Assembly (NCBI GenBank): GCA_029861825.1
Contig: JAOTYN010000224.1
Location: forward strand, 1-7,024
DNA length: 7,024 nt
Origin: Cyclobacteriaceae bacterium
Lineage (GTDB): Bacteria; Bacteroidota; Bacteroidia; Cytophagales; Cyclobacteriaceae
Direction of reading: 5' to 3'
A program made the translations under genes and the position numbers. The number at the start of each line of letters is the position of its first letter. Within the stretch, counting starts at the first letter, position 1. Below the pieces are notes generated by a model, which was given only the letters and a program-made list of their open reading frames with translations, was not told the origin of the DNA and made no database searches. Shown one piece after another: positions 1 through 6,254 of the stretch.

Positions 1-743
1 AGTCTAAAACCGGTCATTACCTCATCAAATATCAATACTATGCCCTCACGGGTACAAAGATCTCTTAATCCCTCTAAAAAACCAGGATTTGGCGGTATGC
101 ACCCCATGTTACCAGCCACAGGCTCAATGATCAATGCGGCTATTTGTTGGGGGTTGGCGGCTACCAAATTTCTCACCGATTCAAGGTCATTGAAATCGGC
201 AATTAGGGTATCGGCAGCTACACCGTTGGTTACACCGGGACTGTTGGGAGTTCCCATGGTTAAGGCTCCGCTACCTGCGGCTATGAGAAAAGAATCGCCA
301 TGCCCATGATAGCACCCTTCAAATTTGATGATCTTATCCCTTTCGGTATAGCCGCGCGCTAGTCTTATGGCGGACATAGTGGCCTCTGTTCCGGAGTTGA
401 CCATACGCACTTTCTGGATGGAGGGAACCATTTCGGTGATGATTTCTGCCATTTCCACCTCCGCACCGGTGGGTGCTCCAAAAGAGGCCGAATGGCTGAT
501 AGCGGCGGAAAGAGCTTCTTCAATCTCCTTACAAGCATGTCCCAGGATCATCGGTCCCCAGGAGTTGATCAGATCGATATATCTATTTCCATCCTGATCT
601 TCCATGTAGGCACCAGAGGCCGATTTGATAAACAGGGGGTCGCCTCCAACAGCTTTAAAAGCCCTGACCGGTGAATTCACTCCTCCGGGAATTACCTTTT
701 TTGCCCGATCAAATAACGATCGGCTTTGAGATCGGTTCTGCAT
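1..743 (-). CDS. hemL: Glutamate-1-semialdehyde 2,1-aminomutase, 3' end cut by window
   Basis: This PLP enzyme converts glutamate-1-semialdehyde to 5-aminolevulinate, the last step of the C5 route into haem and other tetrapyrroles, in the cytoplasm. The first 247 residues are present. Family marks seen are VIPGGVNSPVRAF (residues 17-29), NSGTEA (116-121, cofactor phosphate region), YHGHGD (145-150) and FDEVMTGFR (239-247), whose Asp240 should contact the PLP pyridine nitrogen. The family is about 430 residues long, so roughly 60% is visible. The catalytic lysine normally lies about 20 residues beyond the Asp and therefore falls outside the window. The ATG at 743 gives the expected N-terminus. 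It sits 9 bases after the stop of the upstream binding-fold gene, with no Shine-Dalgarno sequence, so it is probably transcribed with guaA. The frame is clean throughout the visible part. The family assignment is firm. The related aminotransferase class III enzymes are excluded by the N-terminal GGVNSPVRAF block. Confidence 0.96.
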   Translation of the reverse strand, partial: MQNRSQSRSLFDRAKKVIPGGVNSPVRAFKAVGGDPLFIKSASGAYMEDQDGNRYIDLINSWGPMILGHACKEIEEALSAAISHSASFGAPTGAEVEMAEIITEMVPSIQKVRMVNSGTEATMSAIRLARGYTERDKIIKFEGCYHGHGDSFLIAAGSGALTMGTPNSPGVTNGVAADTLIADFNDLESVRNLVAANPQQIAALIIEPVAGNMGCIPPNPGFLEGLRDLCTREGIVLIFDEVMTGFR

Positions 744-752
744 GGCTAATTA

Positions 753-2468
753 TTAATTTTGGTTAACCTGGGTTAGTAAGCCCTCTTCGAACTTCACGAT
801 GGGCACGTACTGATTGTCGTTATGTTCTTGATAGCTGTAACCGGGAAACAGGATGCCTTTGAAAAATTCCTGCTTCTGCAACTCATGCTGGAAATAGGTG
901 CCCCCTTGTGCCAGCAGTTTGCCAAAAAGCATAATCATGTCATACCCCATAAAGCTGTAACGATTGGGCATACTGCCGATACGTGATACATATTTCTTAT
1001 GGAATCGCTTAAAATTATCGGAGGTATAATCCAGAAAAGCAGGGGCGGCCAGGTACACTTCCATACGCTCCAATTGAGCATAATCAATATAACGGGAACG
1101 AAGCCAGTTTTCATGTCCCATTATGCTCACATCAGGTCCTATGATATCAATCATTCCTATCACATTGGTAATGATCAACTCGTCGGTGGAGGCCACATAG
1201 ATATGCCCTACCTCTTCTTTGGGCGCCCTCCCATTTTCTTCGCCGTCTCCCAGTATTTCGATCAGTCCCTGGGATATGAATTTTGAGATCTCTTCGGAAT
1301 CTACAGTGGGGATGGGGTCCATCATAACGATCTCTATATCCTTTTCCATCAGAGTTTGCTGATAAGCATATGCCGACACAGAATCTCCCGGTCTGGAGCC
1401 TGATATAATTAAGACTTTCTTTTTCTTATCGATGTGGTCCACCATGTACTCAGCGGCGGCTCGGGCCATAGTCGCTTCTCCTGGATTATACAGAAATGAA
1501 TAGGGATTATTTCGCACTATTTGTAGGTTACTGCTTAGCGGATTCAAGATATTGACTTGGTTAGTGATAGAGAAGTCAGCAGCGAGTTCGCTGGGTTGAG
1601 GGTACAAGGGGCCAATGATAAGGTCCATGGTGCGCATCTCGTCTTGCGATAGAATCCCCGCGGTTACCGTGCTATCCCGCTTGGTGTCATAAGCGAATAT
1701 CTCCAGGGATACACTTTGCCTTTTCAATTCGTCCTGTCCTATTTTAATCCCTTGGTAAAGATCTAAAACCCATTGATTGGAGTTGGACTTTGTATCTCCT
1801 TTGATCTTATCGGTCATAAAAGGAAAACAAACCGCCACCCGGTACCTTTCTTTCATAACCGTAGGTCCTACTGCCAGGTCGCTGATCTGTTCTTTTTTAA
1901 AATTGAACTTGCGCATTAAATCTTCAAACAACTCCTGGTCATAGTCATCGGAACTGCTGTATGCCAGCTTTTTAGCCAGGCTTTCCCCAACGTCTGAATC
2001 GTTGGGAAATTCCTTATGGAGTGTTTTTAATTGAGCGAGACTGGCATCTTGCAGGTGCATTTTCTTCAAGGACGAAACTTCTTCGGTCATATTGCGATCC
2101 CGGATTTCCCGTAGCGCGGTTACACCTTGCTGATATTCCTCTTTTTCAAAATACAATTTACCCAGCCAGAAAAGGGCTTCGTTTTTCTTAGCCCAGTTCG
2201 GGTATTTGCGGGTTAACTGAAGGAAGATATTTTTTGCAATATCGTTTTGCCCGTCGTGATAAGCGGATAGCCCATAGAAATAAGTGGCATATTCCGAAAA
2301 AGCATTGGAATAGGTAGTTAGTGGTTTAAAAGCTTCAATAGCCAGGGCAAATTGGCCTTTATTGTACAACTCCTTACCATTCAAATAGCTCTTTTGTGGA
2401 TTGGAGGATTGTCCGACAGCCGCTTCCACGGAAAGCGTTAGCAGCAAACAGATCAAAAAAGTTCTCAT
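753..2468 (-). CDS. Secreted TPR plus type-1 periplasmic-binding-fold protein
   Basis: This is a 571-residue exported protein of unproven role. Residues 1-20 form a signal peptide: Arg2, a hydrophobic core around FLICLLLTL, then AAVG before Gln20. Cys7 lies too early and in the wrong context to be a lipobox, so a soluble periplasmic protein is more likely than a lipoprotein. Residues about 27-126 contain three TPR-like helical pairs (for example YGLSAYHDGQNDIAKNIF). Residues about 208-565 resemble the type-1 periplasmic binding fold of amino-acid ABC receptors, starting at RYRVAVCFPFMTD, with DLIIGPLYP (282-290) and KVLIISGSRPGDS (351-363) as the two-lobe beta-strand marks. No permease or ATPase gene adjoins it, so a transport role is doubtful. 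The order TPR then binding fold recalls LpoA of enterobacteria, but this is an analogy from architecture. The ATG at 2468 is preferred to an in-frame TTG at 2492 because it starts the signal peptide directly and avoids overlapping guaA. The gap to guaA is 10 bases. Confidence 0.82.
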   Translation of the reverse strand: MRTFLICLLLTLSVEAAVGQSSNPQKSYLNGKELYNKGQFALAIEAFKPLTTYSNAFSEYATYFYGLSAYHDGQNDIAKNIFLQLTRKYPNWAKKNEALFWLGKLYFEKEEYQQGVTALREIRDRNMTEEVSSLKKMHLQDASLAQLKTLHKEFPNDSDVGESLAKKLAYSSSDDYDQELFEDLMRKFNFKKEQISDLAVGPTVMKERYRVAVCFPFMTDKIKGDTKSNSNQWVLDLYQGIKIGQDELKRQSVSLEIFAYDTKRDSTVTAGILSQDEMRTMDLIIGPLYPQPSELAADFSITNQVNILNPLSSNLQIVRNNPYSFLYNPGEATMARAAAEYMVDHIDKKKKVLIISGSRPGDSVSAYAYQQTLMEKDIEIVMMDPIPTVDSEEISKFISQGLIEILGDGEENGRAPKEEVGHIYVASTDELIITNVIGMIDIIGPDVSIMGHENWLRSRYIDYAQLERMEVYLAAPAFLDYTSDNFKRFHKKYVSRIGSMPNRYSFMGYDMIMLFGKLLAQGGTYFQHELQKQEFFKGILFPGYSYQEHNDNQYVPIVKFEEGLLTQVNQN

Positions 2469-2478
2469 GATCAATAGT

Positions 2479-4008
2479 TTATTCCCATTCAATTGTTGCC
2501 GGCGGTTTGGAGCTGATATCGTAGACCACCCGATTTACACCTTTGACCTGGTTGATTATTTTATTGGAAACCTCACCCAAAAATTCGTAGGGTAGATGGC
2601 TCCAGTCTGCCGTCATGCCGTCTACACTGGTCACCGCTCTCAGGCTTACCACATTTTCATAGGTACGTTCATCACCCATCACCCCTACAGATTGTACGGG
2701 TAAAAGAATAGCGCCTGCCTGCCATACTTTATTGTATAGATCCCATTTTTTAAGACCTTCAATAAATATATAGTCGACCTCCTGGAGCATTTCGACACGG
2801 CTTTCAGTGATATCGCCCAATATACGTATTCCCAGTCCCGGTCCGGGGAATGGATGTCGTTCCAGGATAGCTGGGTCAATTTCCAGTGAAAATCCCACCT
2901 GCCTCACCTCATCCTTAAAAAGGGTATTTAAGGGTTCTACAACCTGAAGCTTCATAAAATCTGGCAGGCCGCCCACGTTGTGGTGGGATTTTATTGTGGC
3001 TGAAGGCCCTTTTACGGAAACTGATTCGATCACATCGGGATATATGGTGCCTTGCCCCAGCCATTTGACCTCTTGTATTTTGTGGGCTTCATCGTCAAAA
3101 ACCTCAATAAAGGTCCTTCCGATGGCCTTACGCTTACTCTCCGGGTCGCTAATGCCCTCCAAAGCAGCATAAAATCGATTTTTGGCATCCACTCCTTTTA
3201 TATTCAATCCCATATGCTGGTAGGACGAAAGCACTTGTTCAAATTCGTGTTTTCTCAACAGCCCATTATCTACAAAGATGCAGTACAGATTGTCCCCTAT
3301 GGCTTTTTGAATTAAGGTGGCGGCTACGGTGGAGTCCACACCGCCGGAAAGTCCCATCACCACTTTGTCATTACCTAACTTACTACGCAATACCTGGGTG
3401 GTGGCATCCACGAATTGTTCAGGTGTCCAATCCTGTGTACATCGGCAAATGTCTACCACAAAATTCTTCAAGATGATTTTGCCATGTTCCGAATGGGTAA
3501 CCTCCGGATGGAATTGAATGCCAAATGTGGTTTGGTCTTTCACCTGAAAGGCAGCAACGGCTACATCGGTGGTACTGGCTATTACTTCATAGTGATCCGA
3601 AAGGCTGGTTATGGTATCCGCATGCGACATCCAAACTTGTGAATTCGGTTCCATATCCCTCATCAAGTCGTTGCTGGCGTCCACGGAGCTGAGCCTGGCC
3701 CTGCCGTATTCCCTATGGCGGCTCGGGGTCACCTGCCCGCCATTTTGGCTGGCAATATACTGAGCCCCATAGCAAACCCCCAATACCGGAACTTTTCCTA
3801 AATAGGGAGAAAGATCAAGATGGGGAGCATCAGTATCGGATACCGAACTGGGTCCGCCTGATAGAATAATGCCTTTGATAACTTCAGATAAAGGAGGGAC
3901 ATTATTATAGGGATGAATTTCGCAGTAAACATTTAATTCCCTGACCCGTCTGGCAATAAGTTGTGTGTATTGTGAGCCAAAGTCCACAATAAGGATTCGC
4001 TCCGTCAT
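2479..4008 (-). CDS. guaA: GMP synthase (glutamine-hydrolysing)
   Basis: This enzyme makes GMP from XMP, ATP and glutamine, the last step of guanine nucleotide synthesis, in the cytoplasm. The 509-residue protein is complete and close to the usual length (525 in E. coli). The N-terminal class I glutamine amidotransferase domain (about 1-190) shows the SGGP oxyanion region (50-53), nucleophile Cys79 in VLGVCYGAQ, and His167/Glu169 in FHPEV, matching the known triad. The ATP-pyrophosphatase domain shows the PP-loop SGGVDS (221-226), IGRTFIEVF (297-305) and LGQGTIYPDVIES (318-329). The C-terminal dimerisation and XMP-binding domain has HPFPGPGLGIRI (385-396) and ends in the family-typical KPPATIEWE. 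All catalytic residues are present. The ATG at 4008 gives the standard N-terminus (RILIVDFGSQYTQLIARR). It follows a 60-base gap with a candidate promoter, and leads the binding-fold gene by 10 bases. Confidence 0.98.
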   Translation of the reverse strand: MTERILIVDFGSQYTQLIARRVRELNVYCEIHPYNNVPPLSEVIKGIILSGGPSSVSDTDAPHLDLSPYLGKVPVLGVCYGAQYIASQNGGQVTPSRHREYGRARLSSVDASNDLMRDMEPNSQVWMSHADTITSLSDHYEVIASTTDVAVAAFQVKDQTTFGIQFHPEVTHSEHGKIILKNFVVDICRCTQDWTPEQFVDATTQVLRSKLGNDKVVMGLSGGVDSTVAATLIQKAIGDNLYCIFVDNGLLRKHEFEQVLSSYQHMGLNIKGVDAKNRFYAALEGISDPESKRKAIGRTFIEVFDDEAHKIQEVKWLGQGTIYPDVIESVSVKGPSATIKSHHNVGGLPDFMKLQVVEPLNTLFKDEVRQVGFSLEIDPAILERHPFPGPGLGIRILGDITESRVEMLQEVDYIFIEGLKKWDLYNKVWQAGAILLPVQSVGVMGDERTYENVVSLRAVTSVDGMTADWSHLPYEFLGEVSNKIINQVKGVNRVVYDISSKPPATIEWE

Positions 4009-4013
4009 GAGGG

Positions 4014-4045
4014 CAAAAATACGATGTGCATTTAGTTTATACCAA
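4014..4045 (-). promoter_or_regulatory. Candidate Bacteroidota-type promoter for guaA
   Basis: On the minus strand, TATTTTTG (4021-4014) matches the Bacteroidota -7 consensus TAnnTTTG exactly, and TTG (4045-4043) lies 21 bases upstream, within the accepted 17-23 range. The -7 box ends only five bases before the guaA ATG at 4008. If it is used, the transcript would start at or almost at the start codon, giving a leaderless or near-leaderless mRNA. The motif is short and could be chance in this A/T-rich gap. Confidence 0.4.
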
Positions 4046-4049
4046 TGGC

Positions 4050-4070
4050 AAGCGTAAAAATTACCCGCTT
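4050..4070 (-). other. Small imperfect hairpin at the end of the SUI1 gene
   Basis: On the minus strand, AAGCG (4070-4066) can pair with CGCTT (4054-4050). A further TAA/TTA pairing lies inside, after a two-base GG bulge. The structure begins inside the SUI1 stop codon. No T-tract follows, so it does not qualify as a standard intrinsic terminator. It could slow polymerase or protect a 3' end, or mean nothing. Confidence 0.25.
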
Positions 4071-4416
4071 ATCCACCAACCTTTTTCACGGAGTAACCTT
4101 TATCCTGCAGAATTCCAAGTACCCGGGTTACAAAGTCACCCTGGATTATTATTTCTCCATCCTTGGCCGAACCCCCCACGCCACATCGGGACTTCAACAT
4201 TTTACCCAGCTCCCGCAAGTCCCTTTCGGTACCCCGGAATCCGGTAACCAAGGTTACCTTCTTACCTCCTCTGGATTTTTTATCGAGCTGCACTCTGAGG
4301 TTCTGCTGTGAAATGGGCAGTGTATCTTCTTCAGCGTCTTCAGCCTCGGTAAACTGATAGTGGGGATCCGTGGAATAAACCACTCCCGTTCTCTTTTGAT
4401 TCTTCTTGCGGGACAT
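4069..4416 (-). CDS. SUI1/eIF1-family translation factor (YciH-like)
   Basis: This is a 115-residue homologue of eukaryotic eIF1 and bacterial YciH, cytosolic and expected to bind the small ribosomal subunit. In eukaryotes the family governs start-codon selection, and in E. coli YciH has been linked to discrimination against aberrant initiation complexes and to stress. The C-terminal SUI1 domain (about 38-115) shows the basic loop KKSRGGKKVT (46-55), GTERDLRELGKMLK (62-75) and the hallmark CGVGGSAKDGEI (78-89), followed by IQGDF. The first 37 residues hold a basic start (MSRKKNQKR) and then an acidic stretch (EAEDAEED) that looks disordered. The length is normal for bacterial members. Its ATG shares bases with the stop codon of the universal stress gene (TAATG), so the two are translationally coupled. 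The family is certain. The cellular role in this phylum is inferred. Confidence 0.93.
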   Translation of the reverse strand: MSRKKNQKRTGVVYSTDPHYQFTEAEDAEEDTLPISQQNLRVQLDKKSRGGKKVTLVTGFRGTERDLRELGKMLKSRCGVGGSAKDGEIIIQGDFVTRVLGILQDKGYSVKKVGG

Positions 4417-5261
4417 TAGTCGTCAACTTTACAGGTCCAAACGGGTCGTTGTGCATGATTTACCACGTCCTCAGCAATACTGCCACTTAGCAGATGGATC
4501 AATCCGGTACGACCATGGGTAGAGAGCGCAATGAGGTCGGCATCTATATCTTCGGCAAAGTAGATGATCCCGTCCTCCTCCGTGTACTCATTATATATTT
4601 CCATGGTATAGTTTTCCAGCCCATGTTGCTGTACAAATGCTTTTATGCGCTTCTTTATAGTGCGGCTACTTTCAAAAGTTCCCGGTGTATCGACCTTAAC
4701 CAGGTGCAGCTTAGCCCCTAATACATTCTGTAAATCCTTTAAGGGTTTGATCACATTATTATCACCATCCCGAAAATCTGCCGCAAAAGCGATTTCATTC
4801 ACCTGATCAAAGTCTACGGGATTCTTTACAGTGATCACCGGGCAGTCGGCATGTCGCACGATTTTCTCCGTATTGGATCCTATAAAAACCTCCTCGTACC
4901 CGGAGGTGCCCTGGGAGCCCATGATCACCAGGTCTGCCTGATTTTCCAGAATGTCTTTGGATATATGTGTAAAGGCATTACCCACCTGAACCGTAGGTGT
5001 TATTTTTACATCACTGTTTTCATCTTTATCCGCCAGCTTGTGCAGATCACGTTTGCTTTTTTCTATAAGCTTCTTCATAAAAACCTCTTGGTCCAAGTCG
5101 TCAGGCACACCGCCCATGGTTGAGAAAGAGCCTGGTACAAATCCTTCTACCACATGCAGCAACACTATCTCGGCATCGGTTCGTTTTGCCAGGTCGACGG
5201 CAGCATCCAGTGCATAACCAGCTTGTTTCGAAAAATCGGTGGGCACCAGTATTTTTTTCAT
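4416..5261 (-). CDS. Tandem-domain universal stress protein (UspA family)
   Basis: This 281-residue cytosolic protein has two fused Usp domains (about 1-147 and 154-281). Such proteins bind nucleotides and are usually induced by starvation, redox or other stress, but the direct target of this one cannot be read from sequence. Domain 1 starts KKILVPTDFS with Asp9 and carries the complete ATP-binding motif G-2x-G-9x-G-S at Gly115, Gly118, Gly128 and Ser129. Domain 2 has the corresponding Asp162 (AADFRDGD) and STHGRTGLIHLLSGS (247-261), in which the first motif glycine is replaced by Ser247 while Gly250, Gly260 and Ser261 remain. One domain may therefore bind ATP differently. The ATG at 5261 starts directly at the first beta strand, as is usual. 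An 80-base gap with a candidate promoter and an inverted repeat precedes it. Its stop overlaps the SUI1 start. Confidence 0.95.
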   Translation of the reverse strand: MKKILVPTDFSKQAGYALDAAVDLAKRTDAEIVLLHVVEGFVPGSFSTMGGVPDDLDQEVFMKKLIEKSKRDLHKLADKDENSDVKITPTVQVGNAFTHISKDILENQADLVIMGSQGTSGYEEVFIGSNTEKIVRHADCPVITVKNPVDFDQVNEIAFAADFRDGDNNVIKPLKDLQNVLGAKLHLVKVDTPGTFESSRTIKKRIKAFVQQHGLENYTMEIYNEYTEEDGIIYFAEDIDADLIALSTHGRTGLIHLLSGSIAEDVVNHAQRPVWTCKVDD

Positions 5262-5274
5262 AGGTCAGGAAAAT

Positions 5275-5285
5275 ATCAATTTGAT
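5275..5285. repeat. Short palindrome in the usp leader
   Basis: ATCAA and TTGAT form a perfect 11-base palindrome around a central T, about 14 bases before the usp ATG. The half-sites are in the opposite order to an FNR/CRP box (TTGAT-N4-ATCAA), so no known regulator is suggested. A palindrome this short is also expected by chance in A/T-rich DNA. Confidence 0.2.
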
Positions 5286-5292
5286 TTCAGCT

Positions 5293-5320
5293 AAAATATA
5301 CCATTGTTTTCACAAAACAA
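5293..5320 (-). promoter_or_regulatory. Candidate Bacteroidota-type promoter for the usp-SUI1 pair
   Basis: On the minus strand, TATATTTT (5300-5293) matches seven of eight positions of TAnnTTTG counting the two free bases (final G replaced by T). A TTG (5320-5318) lies 17 bases upstream. Initiation would fall near 5286-5288, leaving a leader of about 25 bases before the ATG at 5261. The upstream element and spacer coincide with an inverted repeat, so binding there could control this start. Confidence 0.4.
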
Positions 5321-5322
5321 GG
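5301..5322. repeat. Inverted repeat between menA and the stress gene
   Basis: TTGTTTT (5304-5310) and AAAACAA (5314-5320) form a perfect 7-base inverted repeat around CAC. CC (5301-5302) and GG (5321-5322) extend it to nine pairs with one bulged A at 5303. In the minus-strand transcript it would fold 20 bases past the menA stop and run into TATATTTT. It could therefore be a weak, A/U-rich terminator for argS-menA. Because it covers the candidate -33 element of usp, it could equally be an operator. Confidence 0.45.
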
Positions 5323-5341
5323 CCATCAGCAGATTATTGTC

Positions 5342-6253
5342 TTAGCTGCTTAAAGTGAGACCAATACCGAAGGTGAGCACATATATCAGGGTGGTGAGGG
5401 CCATCTGTTTTAAATAGGGATCCAATTGAATGCCCTCTTTTGTAGCGATGACCCAGGCATTAACCAGTAGCAAAGGTATGGTGAACAAGAATAACCATTG
5501 CCAAGGATTGCGATAGTCAACTAATGTAAAGATAATGGAGCTGAGGAGTCCCAGCAATAACAAGGTCCAGTGATAGTAAGTAGCTTGTTTTCTCCCAATG
5601 CGCACAGGAATCGATAATTTCCCTGCTTGCCGATCGCTGGCTATATCGCGGACATTATTAATGTTAAGCACGGCGGTGGCAAACATACCGCAACTGACAG
5701 CTGGTAACATGTTAGCCCACCTAAATTGTAAGGTCTGCAAATAGTAAGACCCCAAAACGGCTACCAGTCCAAAGAACAAAATAACGGAAAGATCTCCCCA
5801 TCCCCGGTAGCCGTAAGGTTTTTTGCCTGAGGTATAGTTGATGGCTGCAAAGATGGCCATTATGCCCAGAACCAGAAAAAGATAAAATGCCGGGGTGTTA
5901 AACCCCATGCTATATATCAACAACCCCACTCCAAAAATTAAAGACAGAAATGTCATGATCCTAACTCCCCTCCGCATGCGGTGAGGTGAGATAAGCCCGG
6001 ATTGTACCATTCTTTCCGGTCCAATACGCTGATGGTGGTCGGCCCCGTGAATGCTATCCCCATAGTCATTGGCCAGATTTGAAAGAATTTGAAGACTTAT
6101 GGTGGTGGCAACAGTGAGTAGGAAGATTATCCAGTTGAAAGAGCCGTTGAATGCCGCCAGGAATCCACCCATGGCAATGCTGGCTACCGCCAGTGGTAAG
6201 GTTCGGGGGCGGGCTGCTTCTACCCAAGCGCTGAATTGATTGTCCATGGGCAT
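5342..6253 (-). CDS. menA: 1,4-dihydroxy-2-naphthoate polyprenyltransferase
   Basis: This inner-membrane UbiA-family prenyltransferase attaches the polyprenyl chain to 1,4-dihydroxy-2-naphthoate, giving demethylmenaquinone for respiration. The 303-residue protein has the normal family length. It begins with the family-typical WVEAARPRTLPLAVA (10-24). The first Asp-rich prenyl-diphosphate/Mg motif is NDYGD (62-66), and the second is NNVRDIASDRQAGK (199-212). The stretch PYGYRGWGD (146-154) matches the MenA signature, though many members have Glu where Asp154 stands here. About eight or nine hydrophobic segments are visible, including 41-58, 99-117, 121-139, 155-172, 229-245, 252-270 and 285-301. 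The ATG at 6253 is one base past the argS stop (TGA-T-ATG). A second ATG two codons later (6247) is an equally possible start. Co-transcription with argS is very likely. Other UbiA enzymes (UbiA, haem O synthase) are unlikely given these motifs. Confidence 0.95.
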   Translation of the reverse strand: MPMDNQFSAWVEAARPRTLPLAVASIAMGGFLAAFNGSFNWIIFLLTVATTISLQILSNLANDYGDSIHGADHHQRIGPERMVQSGLISPHRMRRGVRIMTFLSLIFGVGLLIYSMGFNTPAFYLFLVLGIMAIFAAINYTSGKKPYGYRGWGDLSVILFFGLVAVLGSYYLQTLQFRWANMLPAVSCGMFATAVLNINNVRDIASDRQAGKLSIPVRIGRKQATYYHWTLLLLGLLSSIIFTLVDYRNPWQWLFLFTIPLLLVNAWVIATKEGIQLDPYLKQMALTTLIYVLTFGIGLTLSS

Positions 6254-6254
6254 A

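Noticed and set aside
40..674. Three plus-strand open frames opposite hemL
   Set aside because: The minus-strand frame encodes an unmistakable HemL. The antisense frames overlap each other and have no family features.
999..1286. 95-codon plus-strand open frame inside the binding-fold gene
   Set aside because: It lies wholly antisense to a convincing coding frame and its translation has no recognisable domain. It is treated as a shadow.
2469..2492. In-frame TTG start that would lengthen the binding-fold protein by eight residues and overlap guaA
   Set aside because: The ATG at 2468 begins directly with a compact signal peptide and avoids the overlap. The added residues bring no recognisable feature.
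2685..2879. 64-codon minus-strand frame within guaA in another phase
   Set aside because: It is an out-of-frame overlap with the intact C-terminal part of GuaA. There is no start context or domain.
3052..3642. Overlapping plus-strand open frames opposite guaA
   Set aside because: They are antisense to the GuaA frame, which is intact with all catalytic motifs, and they encode no recognisable protein.
4009..4068. Purine riboswitch upstream of guaA
   Set aside because: The 60-base gap shows no three-helix aptamer with paired loops and leaves almost no leader after the candidate promoter.
4026..4357. Plus-strand open frames opposite the SUI1 gene
   Set aside because: The SUI1 frame carries the full family signature. 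The opposite frames are low-complexity shadows rich in proline and serine.
5275..5285. FNR/CRP-type operator in the usp leader
   Set aside because: The half-sites are in the wrong order and the spacing is one base rather than four to six, so it does not match the known box.
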